64,000 bases of DNA from Candidatus Absconditabacterales bacterium. GTDB lineage: Bacteria; Patescibacteriota; Gracilibacteria; Absconditabacterales; Absconditicoccaceae. The stretch is taken from the NCBI GenBank assembly GCA_025057375.1, contig JANWWO010000006.1, positions 23,771 to 87,770 on the forward strand, written 5' to 3'. The stretch's first letter is position 1. Each line of letters begins with the position of its first letter. The position numbers and the translations under genes were made by a program. The notes under the pieces were generated by a model that worked only from the letters and a program-made list of their open reading frames with translations, was not told the DNA's origin and did not search any database. Shown in pieces: positions 1 through 13,270 of this stretch.

Positions 1-3000
1 TGTGTGGGCATAAATCAACGAGGAAGCTCATCAATCAATTGGACATTTGTCGCAGGAAGCAATGAACGGTTGATATATGCCAAACGATAAATAAGCGTTG
101 TTCCTGTCATGACCTGTAGCTGTTGATCACCAAACGCCGTACCCGTCAGTCTCTGTGTTTTATCAAGAGTCAAAGACGAAAAGAACGCTATCACACTTGC
201 CTGTCCTTGATTTCCATCAACATCAGTCGCACGAACCGTATTTCTCAATTCTGTCCCTGTTGCACTCACTGTTCAAGTCAAGAGTAAACGAATTGATGCT
301 CAAACAGGAATATTTGATGCACGTCGACGAAGTGGTTCCGTTTGAGTAACTGGATGCCCTGACGATGAAGATGCAAGGAGCGTAAATAATCATGCATCGA
401 CCACATCCACAATATCAAGTGACGCGATCGCTGCCTGACCACTATTCCCAATAATAAGCTCATAAACTATGGTATCATTGAATGCAATACTTATCGATCA
501 TGTCGTAAATGCTCCCCCACGTGTCACATTTCTTTGGAATTTGGAAACAACGAGCGACCCACGAGGTCTGGGATCAATAAGAAGTGTCGCAGAACCACTC
601 ACTGGTGATTGACAATCTAACTGTGCAAATCCTGTATTGATAAGACGCTGACCTGACAAACTATCATCAAGCAATATACGATACGTCCCTGTGATAACAA
701 CTGATGAACGAGGAGTAAGCGCACCTAGGCGTCCTCTCACTCATCTACCACCAAAATCAATGGTCATCCATGATGGTTCTATACTCACCATCTCAATACC
801 ATAAGGAAGAAAATCAGAAACCATCACATTCCATCCTGTCAGTGGTGTATCATTGGTTACAATCAAACGGAACTGCCCAAGTCATCACACTGGTGTTGAT
901 CCAGAAAGAAACTGTTTAGTGAGTGTGAGACGTGGCTGTTCAAGCTGTGCATCAAGCATAATCTCTGCATCCTGCGTCATCGATCCATCACGAAAACGGA
1001 CAATATTACGAATCACTGAACTACAGATTGGTTCACCACGACTGAGTTCAAATTCACGAACAATTTGCCCCTCAATAGTAATTGTACACGATTGATTACC
1101 AACAAGTGTTGGAATAGCCCAAGTTGTGGTAGCCTGATCAAAAGTAATACCAGCACACGTACTCGTTTGCGACCCAAAAGCAAACTGTGAAGGAAACTGC
1201 TCTGTAATACGGACATTTGTAAGAGATGATGTTCCTGAATTGGTGATAAGCAACTGATACGCTACACGATCTCCACTTGCAAACCTCACCAATCATCCAG
1301 TAAATTGTCATCATGCTGGGATATTTGCAGTGATATTTCTTTGCGTTTTTCTGACCATCAACATTCCTGGATCAACAACATTCACCGTAATTGCAGGACA
1401 GGTCATAATGTTCATAAAATGAGTATATCATGATGTTTGTGGTGTGAGATTGACAACAAGATTTGATTGCACACGCCCCGTCGCTTGAAATGTTCAAATA
1501 GGCAATGTTCCCAATCCATTAACAACAAATGTATACAGATGTGAGGAACGAAGGGTTTGGAAGATATTGGGTGTTTGTAATTGATCTGACGGAATTGTTA
1601 TGGTCAATGGATTAAGTGGAGAAGGCAACGTCAACGTCATTGATGATGTATACCATCAGGTGAACTGCATCGTCACATTTTGGGTTGATCCTCTTGTAAC
1701 AGTAACCGAACGTGATGGTGGATTTGATCAGGCGATGGTTGCGTCGGTACACTCGGGGATAACAGTAATCGTAGCAGAACAATCAGCAGGGAAATCTGGT
1801 GTTGACTGTCTTGCAGTTATTTCATTACCTTGTGCATCAAAGAACCTCACAACCAGTCTCATATCCATCGGTGTCGGATTGAGACGCAAATCACGACTTG
1901 TTGCATTGACCGTCAATGCTTGATTGACACGAATCCCCGTAAAGAAAATATTGACTGACGCTGGTGATATCTGTCCTGTTGCCAAGATATGATCTGTTCA
2001 TTGGACATACAATCTTGCATAAGCAACATAGTTCCTTCGTGAACCCTGTCCTTGTGATCACCCAAGCATGGCAACCACATCAAAAACATTTTCATTACCA
2101 CCAGCTGACGCTGTATAGGAAACAAAAGGCTTGGATGGTTCTAGCCCCAGGCAGACTGGCTGTTCTGCATACAAAATACGCGTACTACATTGCTCATAGA
2201 ATGGAGGATTGAATCATACTTGTGCGTCCAATGGGGTATTCCCATCCATACAAACAACATCATAAAACATCCCTTGTGTAAACCCTACTAGTCCATTATT
2301 TTGGAAAAGTGTCGGAAGCAGTCATGGTGCAGTATAGCTAAATCACGTTGATGGGAAAACTGTAAATCAGTCAGAATTACGATCAAGAAAAATTTGTTGG
2401 ATAGGAGCATTGGGAGAACCTGCAAGTGGTGCTGTTGCTCTGATCAAGATTCTTGGGTTACTAACATTCCTTGCATCACAGACGACAGAAAATCTATTTC
2501 AAGGTACAAAACTCGTCTGAACTACTCAGTTATTTGAAACGATAGGTTTGTTGATACAAATTGGTCATTGAACTGGAATATCCATCGTACAGTTTGGAAT
2601 TGGCTCGACTTGAGCGTTATTGAGGCCAAGACGATAACATCATACATTTCATAATCCCTGTGGTCATGGAACAGAGAGAAATGTTCCTGTGCCTCTTTGG
2701 GTATTTGGAGATCAATTCACCATCAAAGGAATTGTTTGAAGCATCCCATTGACAAGACGAAATCATGCAACAACACGATCGGTTTGGTTAGTTGTTTCAC
2801 AGTACACTGCCAGTGACTGTCCTATCACCGCAGGATTGGGAGCCACTCTCATAATACATGTTGGTAGTCCACCAATCGTAATTCTCGCAATACTCGTATA
2901 GGCAAGCTCACGAACAAGCGGTGGTCTTGTATCATTTGTAGGAGAAGAGACAATGTGAGGAGAACGCGTATCACAACGGAACTCATAGGTATTTCATGGC

Positions 3001-5675
3001 ACAAGACGAGGACGGACCAATGCAGGCAAGAAACCCTGAAAAGAAAATCTCACTGACGGTGATGAGAGAGGAGGACTTGGAATGAGGTCAGTTGCTATTT
3101 TTTCCCATTGTTCAGATCACTGGATTCTCATAAAAAGATCAAATCTATCACCATACCATCAGTCACATGTGAAGGGAATAGACTGCGGAATAGCGTCACT
3201 TGGATATGTTTGTGAAACCTGTCCATTGATCAACATCCTATCTCCTTCTGGTTGGACAGGAAGAGACACATTACATGCTCAAGGAGCTGGATTTGTCGCT
3301 GTGGGTGGTCTTTGTCGATCACTTTCAACATTTGGATTCCCAAAATTCCACTCTACCTCAAATACAAGAGGATTGGCAAGAATATCATTTCTGGTGAGAC
3401 GATTTTGTGTCAACGAGACAAGCTGAGCAAGCGACGTCGTCCATGTATATCTTGCCTGCGTTCTCTGCTCTGCTGTCAATTGCTGAGTATGCACCACAAC
3501 TCATCAAGGAATTGATCAAGCAACCAAGCGGATTCTGATCCAATTGGGTGGACGTTGCCCAAGAAGATTGACAAGACTAAATTGTTCAAAATTTGCATTT
3601 TGTGATCCATCATCCCAGACAATAAATGTTCTTGGAAGCTGTGTCTGAGGATCACGAATTTCAAGTGCACAGGCAACAGGCAAATCCTCCACACGAAAAT
3701 CGAGCGGACAATCAATAAATGGTCTTTGAGACTGAAATTGAGGAGCAATTTGTGAGGCAGGAATATTATTTCTTATGGTATATATTGCTCTCATCGAACC
3801 AGCCTGCGTAGGCGTAAATGACACAGTAGGCAAAAAAGATGCAGGAGAAAAAACGACTTGGTTATCCGTAAGCCTGAGAATACGAAACTGCGTGATCGTG
3901 TACCATGAGAGAAATCATTGTGCAAACGTTTGGTTGGGCTGGAAGGTTACGGGAGTATTGATCGTCATCACCGTGGACGTCGGCTGAACAAATGAAGGAA
4001 GAGGACAAACGGGTGTCTCAAGCGTACACACAGCAGAACATCCATCACCATCAATCGTATTACCATCATCACATTGTTCACCTGGATCGACTGTCCCATC
4101 ACCACAACGAGTGGGTTGTGACTGGATAAGCACGGGGATAGGACATTCGACTGCCTGATTTGGTAAGGCTGGATTGATCACAGTCACGAGTCATGTTTGC
4201 GTCCCTAGCTGTGTCAATGTCACTTGACGAGAAAAAGATGCAGATTGAGGACTGATGGGCCCATCAATCAACGTTCCTTGGACACGAAAGCGAGTAAAGA
4301 CAAAAGGCGAGGGCGTCGTAGCAGAAAATGTCACCTGCGTAGAGCCATTTTGTAATGTTGCAGGGTTGGGTGTCGCTGACGCAGTGATTAATTCACAACG
4401 AGGAAGCACAGGAACGTCTGAGACAATGAGAGAAACCTGGCATTCTGCGGCCAATGATGGATCTCCACGATTGACGATACGAAAAATACCAGTAAATGTC
4501 CCAGCTGTAGGGAAAGAAAATGACTGACTGGTAAATTGGTTTCTGACTGGATCGAGTGGCGTAAAGCTTGGATCGGTCGCACGTCTAAAGCCATTGATCC
4601 CAAACGTTGCTTGATGCTCTGGACGAACCAATCCAGAAAATTGTGCTGATCATCAGGCCGTGATCGTTGCAGGAATAGCTTGCCCGATAAAATGGATGGG
4701 ACAAGAAGGGGTAGGAAGAGGTGTATTTATGATTTGACAGGTAGAAGAACACGTCTCTCAGGGAGCGAGAGAGATGCGATTCCCTTGTGCGTCGAGTTTG
4801 AAATTTCATTCACATTGTTCATTGATGAGATTTATATTTCTTTGATCCCAAAGAACAAAAAGCGTCGGACTAATACGAATCCCATCAAGACCATCCCTAC
4901 AAGCAGAAGGATTGATAGCGTTTCAGACTGGAACAAATGATGAAAAATTTGTCGTAGGAGATACACAAGTTGTCGTATTTGCGAATGATGCATTATCAAT
5001 CACACCATCACCACAACGAGCCACGTATGCTGAGTGACATGTGTGAAGAACTTGAGGTCTAAATTGATCTATCGCAACAACTGAAAAGGGGTATATCACC
5101 TGATTTCATCACAAAGGAGTTGCTCTCAAAAACGTAGATGTTGATGCATTTCATTGGTGAAACGTTCTATATACTCACTCCATAACAGCTCCATAACGAA
5201 CCTCTGTTCTTGAAGATCATGGTGTAGGAGAAACTTGATTTTGTCACACAAAAGACTCTACAAGGCCATTTGTCACTCATCCAGTATTTACATTTGACAT
5301 CAACATAAAAGACGATGGCATCGTTGCCAATATTCTTGTAGTAAACAACGTATTATTTACCGTTCATGTTCTCAACATAATACCTATTTGGGGATGTCAC
5401 CCAACTGCTGTCCCAGGCACAAATCACCACACATATTCTGGTGTATATGACTGTCCTTGATATAATCATCTATAGAAAATGTCTGGCTGAAGTGCATCTG
5501 TCTGAGCTGAACACAAAGGTAGATATGTTTGAGAATATACAGATAAAGTAATACTCTGTGCCTGAACATCTTGATTGGTCGGATATACAGACTGTCCATA
5601 GGATATCGTCACACCAAACAATCCCATCATGACAATAATCCATATACTCTGGATATAGATAATACGAGTATTCAT
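1..5675 (-). CDS. Giant secreted DUF11-type surface protein (3' end outside window)
   Basis: At least 1,891 residues; the frame is open to the window edge with only TGA (Gly) interruptions, checked codon by codon. Residues 1-28 form a signal peptide (MNTR start, then [17 protein letters not shown]). Beta-rich repeats of the DUF11 surface-protein kind recur, for example [20 protein letters not shown] near residue 1,470 and again near residue 1,780. A Cys-rich DUF4215/Myxococcus-type repeat ([16 protein letters not shown]) sits near residue 527. It is probably exported and displayed on the cell surface, perhaps for contact with a host or partner cell, which is inference from class. Its own TTGCAT promoter lies just upstream, and a TTTTTAATTTT tract precedes the start. 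Confidence 0.85.
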
Positions 5676-5776
5676 ACGAGAAACACGAAAATTAAAAAGA
5701 TCATACTACGTCACAAAAAGATGTTTTTTGTACAAAATTTGTACGAAATAAGAAACATATTTTATACTACATATAG

Positions 5777-5804
5777 AGTGTAACTATTTTTTTGAAAAAT
5801 GCAA
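5777..5804 (-). promoter_or_regulatory. Promoter of the giant surface-protein gene
   Basis: On the minus strand TTGCAT (5799-5804), a 16-nt spacer and TACACT (5777-5782) face the start at 5675. Downstream, around 5717-5740, a repeated TTTGTAC block forms an imperfect palindrome that could be an operator. Confidence 0.55.
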
Positions 5805-5829
5805 ATTTTGAGCTTCAATCCGCATCCGT

Positions 5830-8800
5830 CTATCATTGTCATGAATTCCCAGTTCACCTATTCCCTCATTGACTATTATTCCGTCATTGCCCGTTCCCTC
5901 ATTGATTATTGTTTTTCCCACTATTTCATCATGATTGACTATTTTGTCACTCACTATACTGTCATACAGATGATGCACCTGCTCATGCGACAGAGATACT
6001 TTGTGTTTGAGCCATTCTTGAGCTTGCCTTGGTTTCCATAAGATTGATAGTCAATGCTCATCCTACATCAACTCACTGCACTGTTTCTTTATCATCTTTC
6101 TCAAGTGTCAGTTTAAGATCTTCCATCAAGAATGTCTCATTGAAACATCTTGCGCAAAATCACAACTTGAGATTTCGATGTACTTCAGTAAAAGAAATAG
6201 TTTTGCTAGTTCAATCTGCCTGTATTATTTGTATATCATTTGATTTTCACAACAAAAGATTGCGAATATCAGCAATATCTATTGTTCATGAAACTCACGT
6301 TGCCTGTGTAATCATATCCACAATATGATTTGTCAGTGCTGTATTTTTTGATGTCATTTCTGTCACCATGTATGTTCTCAGAGCAGGATCAGTAATTGGT
6401 CAACTTTTTTCTCCATCAGCAAGCGTAGGATTGACAAGTGTTTTTTCTGCAAGTCTATGTTGTCAATATTCCTTATCTTGTAAATTATTATATCAAACGG
6501 TAAACCCAAAACTATTTTCATTTGTTTGTGCTTGATATGTTGTTTTTCATTGCATACGAGAAGCAACGTCTTGTCTAATTTGACGCAAAGTACTCAGAGA
6601 TGAAGAACTAATTCCATGTCATTCTTTGAGTAAACGATCATTAAAAACAGCATCTCTCTTAGTAAGAATAACATCTGGTTGTAATCAAAAAGCATAACTT
6701 CCATTTCATACATATCTGACCTCATGTGAAACAGGTGTCAAAACTTCATTTCGCAAAGCAATATACTCCGCACGCTCTTTTTCTTTGGTTCGTGTGCTTG
6801 TCCTTGAATCATAACCATGATTTTTCATTGCCTCTATTTCCGTTTTTACTGTCTGAAAAAAACTATTTTTTCCCAGTAACTGCAACAGTTTATCATACGC
6901 ATTGGTCAATGACGATGGATTGCTCACATTTGCTTGATCAAGAGCATTTGTAAAAGCTTTCAATTCATTAACATGTTGTTTAAAGAGATTTGCAAAAATA
7001 GATGGATCAGATGCAAGACATGTCTCAATACTCTTTTTTGCTTTTGTGATTGAATCTGGATGTAAATTGTACATAAATGTCTCAGTTTTTTTGTACCCAT
7101 AATTAATAGACATTGTTTCGTTCGCACCCAATTTATCAACTGTTCGTGAAAAACGTCAGTTAGTATCTTTTTTGAAGGTAATTTTTTCGTTTGTTTTTCG
7201 TGTCACATAGCCGTTCGCATCAAGTCACGGTGTTTGTCATGGAACAGGAATACCGGTAAACTTGACTTTGATTATTTTATTTATATGATCAACAACAACG
7301 TCGTTTTGATCAAGAGGCAAACCGTACATACCGCGTTTTGCTTTCAACTTACGAATCGCCTCAGACAAGCATGCAGGAGTAATTAATTCACGTTTCATTT
7401 CAGGTCCAGGAAGGTTGTCTCACACAAATCTTTTTTTCCATCAATCTTGAGCAGTGACTGTTCCATACAACATATCATCCTGAGAACGATTGGTCACTTC
7501 GTCTCAAATATTCATTACGTATCATCACTGATCATTTCTAATAAATGACGAAAAACGTATCGGTAATGATGCAGGAATCGAAAAATGAGTCCATACAGCA
7601 TCTCATGCTGATGTATTTTCTGCATCAGAAAGTTTGATAAATCATTTCCCGGCAATTTTGTGAGATAAGACAAGATTCATCGCATCTGCCTCAACGAGTG
7701 ATCTTGGGATCAGAATTCTTGTGTGTTCCACATGAGATGTATCGAATTCTTTTTTTATAGTAATTTTGTGCTCAGGCCTTAGTTTATTATTGCTATCAAG
7801 ATATTGTGTATTCTTACGAGAGCTTGGTGGATTCCAGTCTTCAAATTTGACTGCAAGCATATCATTCAGAAACGCAACCTTCTCTTCTATTGTTTTGTAC
7901 AAAAAGGGAAGTTTTTCGTTTCATACTCATCTATCAAGTCATCATCTAATCTTGTCTTGATGTCCTGCATCATGGACTTTAATAACTCATTTATGACGCT
8001 TAAAACTCACAGCAGCACTAAGAACCGTAACAGGTAACGATGCAGCTTTCCCAACAAATTCTCCCAATGATTTTAGGAATCATGGAAACGATCATCGAGT
8101 AAATGACGCTCCAATTGAAACTCCTCCAAAATACCATTTTCCATCAACCATCTGCATTTTGTCATGCATCCATCACAATGATAATTCTTCTTTAATCAAT
8201 GAGACCATCATTGCTTTTTTTGATGGGCTATCTTGAACTTTATCAAAATCAAAATGATTGAATAGATGAATCATATTATCAACAAGAGCGGTCAGTTGTT
8301 CTTGTTCTTGTGCATATTGAGGAAATTTATTTTTGATATTGTTCATCACATTTCTTCTACTAGCAAGACTAAGTGGTTGTTTTTCTCTCACAATTTCGTC
8401 GATAATTCCTCACACTTGTTTATCAAGAGCATTTTTCAAATTGGCAAACTGTCCATAAATCGCATCAAGTTTATCTTGTCTATATCCTGCCCCAAAAGAA
8501 ATACCATAGGGAGAGACATCCATCCCCACTCTTGCATATCTTGATGCCTTATCACCCAAACTATTGGTAGCTTTGGGGTTGAGTTGCCGTTCTTTTCACA
8601 CAAAAGCACTCAAATATGCACCCAAATTAACTCACTGTGTCAAACTAAATGTAGCGGATCATCAGGCTCTCACACCTCGATACAATCAATTTTTTTGTTG
8701 GAGAAATGTAGGTCAAAAGGTAATTGTTCCAGAATCAGTATTCCAAACGGATGCACCTCGATCAAAGGTAAGTGATTGAATCTGTTCTGCCATACCATCA

Positions 8801-10848
8801 ATTCCTTTTTTCCACAGATTGATCGATCATCCTGTCCCAATTCCATAGACATTTCTTCTATTTTTTAGGGTCATCTCTTCTTTATCAACAAGATTACCAT
8901 TTTCATCAACCTCCTGCTCCATACCTTTTACCACAAGTTTGCCATTTGGTTCAAAGTAATATTTATTTTCGAGTGCAGCAGTAATAATATGAGCCCTGAC
9001 TGCTTCTTCAAGTCTCAATACTTGGTCTTTGGTCATATTTACCTTGTTTGGATTGCTCTCCAATGCGCGCTTCACAGCAGCATCAATGAGATTTTTGTGT
9101 TTTGCAAGCAACGCATCAAGGTCCTCATTCAACTCATTTTCAAGAACAATCTCCTCTGGATTTTGCAAAAGTTTATTATTCTCATCAAATCTACCATCTC
9201 CATATCTGAGGACGGGATTGAGCTCTCCAGGTTTATCATGCACATATTTTTGCATCAACAAAACAGCTGCATGATTTGTTGTGAGTAATTTCTGGAGATT
9301 AGCCAGATTCAAGTCTCTTTTCCCACCATTACGACATATTTCATTTCGTAAGACATAGCGAATATCTTCAAGTCACTCTTTGTACGCATATCTTCCTATA
9401 GCTTCAAGAAAATTGAGCATCACTTCTTTTGTTGCGTCTTGTTTGGATAGTCATTTTTCTCACATCACTACGGGGATCGCTTCTTTAAACTTCTGAACAA
9501 TCGCAGGTCATGAAACTGTATTTCAATCTCTATGATCAGCAACGCCATTATTGTCATCGTCTGCTGCCGATAGTGCAAGAAATCTGAATGTTGAATCCAC
9601 ATCTCATGATGACATATATGTTTGTATTCTTGAATCCTGAAAAAGTGACATACGATTACGCAAATCATCAGCATCTTTCCCAAGTGCAGCAGCCAAAACA
9701 AGTTGTTTTTCCAGAGATGGAGTGAGTGTGGGTGTTTCATATGTTGCTCAATACAGCTCTATAATTGTTGCACGATCAAGAGGCGGTGTTGAATAACGTG
9801 GATCTGTATAGGTAGCAATAATTGATTCCCGATGTTTTTGTACATTCTTACCTTGTGATTGTTGTTTCATCAACTCATCATACTTTGCTTTTTTTTGTGC
9901 GTCTGATGATGAAGCATTTACAGGATCACGAAGTCGTTGCTGATATGCATAGTCTACACCTGCTTTGATTTTCTGATGCAAATCTCCACTTAGTCTTGCA
10001 TAATCTCCTGCATTCGCGAGTTTTGTATATTTCTCAACTGTTTCTTTGGGCTTGTTAGACATTGTTGCAAGAGCCAAGTCAACTGCTCATTTTCTCACCT
10101 CTTTTACTTCGGGTGTCATTTGATCCACATATCTTGTGTTATCTTGACGGAACTGAGACACTCCTTCTTTTACTCACATATCAAGTTCTCATCTACTAGA
10201 TGCGTCTTTAAACTGTCACCACACCATTGACAACCATGGATATTTCTCTGTTGCCTTTCCCTTGTCAACAACAGAAAATTGCTGGCCCAATCTCAAAAGA
10301 TAACGAGAATCTTTTTTTCTAAGTAGTCAATTACTATCTGTTGTTATTCCAAGCTCATTGTTGTCTATTTTTTGTTCCCATTGCTCCAATGTAAGTGGAA
10401 TATCTCCATTATTTCTAATTTGTTTGACGATCTCAATAATGATATTCCCCAATGTATTTTGATCTCCATTTCATCGCACTCACAATGCTTTGAGTCATGT
10501 ACGAAACTCTTTAATTTCTTGTTTATCTTCTGGTGTTGGAGTAAATCCAAAATCCCAATCATCACCATCTGATAACGCACGCAATGATTTACGCCATGAT
10601 TCTACCTTTCCATCTCACGGAGTCAATCACAAAATCTCATACCTCGCAAGAACCTCATCTCTTAGTTCTCCTGTCTTTTTTTTGACTTCTTCTATAATTG
10701 CTCATGGGCTTTCTGTCTCTTCCTTTCATTTTTCAGCTCTGCCTCACCAATCAGCTTTGTCTTTGTCATCCTGTCATGAAGAAGAAGCTCATTCACGCAC
10801 GTTAATCAATGATGATCATGATTCTTGATATAATAAAAAACGCACCAT
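5830..10848 (-). CDS. Large uncharacterised protein, 1,672 aa, Gly/Asn-rich tail
   Basis: One frame, read in full without TAA or TAG, runs from ATG 10848 to TAG 5830. I recognise no family. The body is charged and helix-prone (for example GKDADDLRNRMSLFQDSRIQ near residue 390), with no clear signal peptide or membrane span. The last ~45 residues are Gly/Ser/Asn/Gln low complexity (SQSGGNSGKNNNQGG), where most glycines are TGA. The start is favoured by a long T-rich tract ending about 9 nt before ATG 10848 and by a promoter further upstream. It is divergent from the 625-aa gene, which suggests co-expression. Confidence 0.85.
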
Positions 10849-10886
10849 TCACAAGAAAAAAATAAAAAAGGAACATATTCCCCATA

Positions 10887-10914
10887 ATAATACCTATTCT
10901 CTCCAAAAAAGCAA
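10887..10914 (-). promoter_or_regulatory. Promoter of the 1,672-aa gene
   Basis: On the minus strand TTGCTT (10909-10914), a 16-nt spacer and TATTAT (10887-10892). It is back to back with a promoter for the plus-strand 625-aa gene, which makes 10849-11118 a divergent control region. Confidence 0.6.
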
Positions 10915-11047
10915 AAAAATACACACTGACAGATAATAACTGTTGACTTTTTTGTATTTTCATGCAATTGCCATTCATGGTCCAACTGTTGCCACGTTAT
11001 ATATAGTAAAAAAGTCAAGGCTTTCATCCTGAATGTATAAGAAAAAG

Positions 11048-11074
11048 TTGCAATAAGAATCAAAAAAATATACT
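11048..11074 (+). promoter_or_regulatory. Promoter of the 625-aa gene
   Basis: TTGCAA (11048-11053) and TATACT (11069-11074) with a 15-nt spacer, about 45 nt before the ATG at 11119. Confidence 0.55.
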
Positions 11075-11118
11075 AACAAAAAGATACATAATTTTTTATC
11101 CACTCACATAAAACTCAT

Positions 11119-12996
11119 ATGACACTCTACAATCCAGAACAATCAGATCGTAGATATGAATGATGACAGAACGATATAATGGATTCACAAGTTCTTGATA
11201 AACTAATTACAGACTTAAAAAACATTAAGAAAGAAAAGAATGAATGAGCTGTGTTTGCTCACATACGAACGTTGATTGCCGACAGTAATAGTCCTGCAGG
11301 CATATTATTAAAAAAACATATAACGCCAGGCGACATTATGAGGATAAGGAACAACGATAAGAAGATCATCAAAAAAATTAAGGAAATCCAAAAAGCAGAA
11401 CGCGCCGAAGAAACAGCACAATCCAAAGAACAACCCTCCAATGTCGCAACAAACGTGGCAAAAAAATGAACAGAATCAAACAACAACCAAGTATCACAGG
11501 TAGAAGCCAATTCACCAACAATCAACAAACAGTTATTGCCCCATAATAAAATTGACAATGAGAATAATAATAAAAGAAACAGTGGAACACGCATCAATCT
11601 GCCAATGTTGTGAGAAATAAGTTTTACACAACAGGATGTAAAAGATTTTTTTGCTAATCTTTTTGCATGACGAGCAAAAGATAATGATTCCAGTTTATGA
11701 TGAGTATGGCATCGACTTGCATGAAGACTCTGATATGATTGGAGTCAAGAAAATGCTTGATGAAACAAAACAGAAACATGACAAGAACACATACAGCAAC
11801 AACAACTCAACCAGGCACTTGAAGCAATACAACCAACCGTCCAAATCCAATTCCCACAGTGAGTACAGGGACCAAACTGAACCACAATCAAAGAATATCA
11901 AGGAAAACTATACACCAAACCACTCACAAATCAACAATCATGAGATCGAACACCACTTACAACAATCACATGATCAGATGGCAAAACATATACTCCTACA
12001 AAAGAATGAGGCACACGAAAAGCAATAGAAAAACCGAACAATGGCGTGAAGATTGACGAGCAACAACAAAAAGAACTCATCGAATCACTCAAAAAAGATG
12101 ATGCAAAACTACCTACCACCATCGAATGATTACCAAAAACTGGAACATTTACTCCACCACTGGACAAAATAAAAATCCACGATGGCAAACTATACAATTG
12201 TAGCGACGCAGACGAAAAAAACCGAACAGTAATACCAGACAATACAATCGAAGCAAACGGAAAAAGCTTTACACTTACATTTGATAATATCAATAAAACA
12301 CGAATTGCAACAGAAAAAAACAACACACCAACAGCATGAGAAACAGACTTTTTTTCTGCTGAACAAAATAAAGTATTAATGGAGGGTATTAAAAAAATCA
12401 CAGAGACAAACAACAAACTGTCTATTGATTGACAAGAAGTAACATTCACCAAACAAAGTGATGGAACGTATACCTGATCGTTTTTTAATTGGAAAAAAAT
12501 GAAAAAAGTCAATATGGAAATCACAAATACAAAAGACGCAACTTGAAACGAAACACGAGAAAGTAAAATAACAATAGACGCAAATGCAAAAAATGACGAG
12601 ATAATTAAATGATTTATGGATGGGAAAGATGATGATCTCAGTAAGATTCCCGTGAAACCAGAATTTTTCTCCAATCCAGATTTTGTGAAGGCATTTTGTG
12701 ACGTTGCAAAACGTACGGAGACATGAGACTGAACAACCACATTCAATCTCCTCAAAACACCACAAGCACAAGAATGGATAAAAAGTATGATTACGAGACT
12801 CAAAACAGAAGCAGATAAGTCATGATGACCTGCAATATTAGCTCCACTAAAAAATCAAATTCCAGCAACCATTCCACCCATCACCAGCGTCACAATGAAT
12901 GGAGAGAATATCGCTATTTCGTACAAAGACTGAAACACCAACAAAACCATCACCATCACCAAAGACCAAGCGGCAGTTTTGGCACCAAAGAAATAA
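11119..12996 (+). CDS. Uncharacterised 625-aa protein, divergent to the 1,672-aa gene
   Basis: The frame runs from ATG 11119 to TAA 12994-12996 with about 40 in-frame TGA codons. The N-terminal third is rich in Lys, Gln and Asn (KKIIKKIKEIQKAERAEE, then NNNQ stretches). The C-terminal half has beta-type segments such as GQEVTFTKQSDGTYTG. No signal peptide and no family recognised. A TTTTTTATC tract lies about 27 nt before the start. A long open frame on the opposite strand exists only because the gene uses few codons whose complement is a stop; it was rejected. Pairing with the 1,672-aa gene across a shared control region suggests a joint role, of unknown nature. Confidence 0.8.
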
Positions 12997-13036
12997 GTAC
13001 ACCATACACCATCCCTTACTCTCCCTGCATTTCCTC

Positions 13037-13064
13037 TTGCAAAATACCAAAAAAACTATACATA
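13037..13064 (+). promoter_or_regulatory. Promoter of tRNA-Leu(GAG)
   Basis: TTGCAA (13037-13042), 16-nt spacer, TACATA (13059-13064), 15 nt before the tRNA. Confidence 0.5.
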
Positions 13065-13079
13065 TCCCATACAAAAGAT

Positions 13080-13160
13080 GCTGAGGTGGTGGAATGGTAT
13101 ACACGTACGCTTGAGGTGCGTATGCCGTAAGGCTTGAGAGTTCGAGTCTCTTCCTCAGCA
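13080..13160 (+). tRNA. tRNA-Leu (anticodon GAG)
   Basis: Acceptor GCTGAGG pairs with CCTCAGC. The anticodon loop TTGAGGT reads GAG. A long variable arm (GCCGTAAGGC) and TTCGAGT T-loop mark a class II tRNA. Discriminator A; CCA is not encoded and a T7 run follows directly. Confidence 0.95.
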
Positions 13161-13220
13161 TTTTTTTGTTGTAGCAAAAAACATATACCAATACATCCTC
13201 CCACCAGCACAAAAAAAACC

Positions 13221-13270
13221 ATTCCATGATAGTTTTTTAGGATCAATTCCATGATGGTTTTTTAGGATCA
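13221..13270. repeat. 25-bp tandem duplication at a gene end
   Basis: Two adjacent 25-nt copies (13221-13245 and 13246-13270) differ at one position (A/G). The stop codon of the methyltransferase gene lies inside the second copy, so the duplication arose at the 3' end of that gene. Confidence 0.9.

Noticed and set aside
11931..12803. Long minus-strand open frame opposite the 625-aa gene
   Set aside because: It is antisense to a well-formed recoded gene and exists because that gene uses few codons complementary to TAA/TAG; its composition is Val/Ser/Phe noise.
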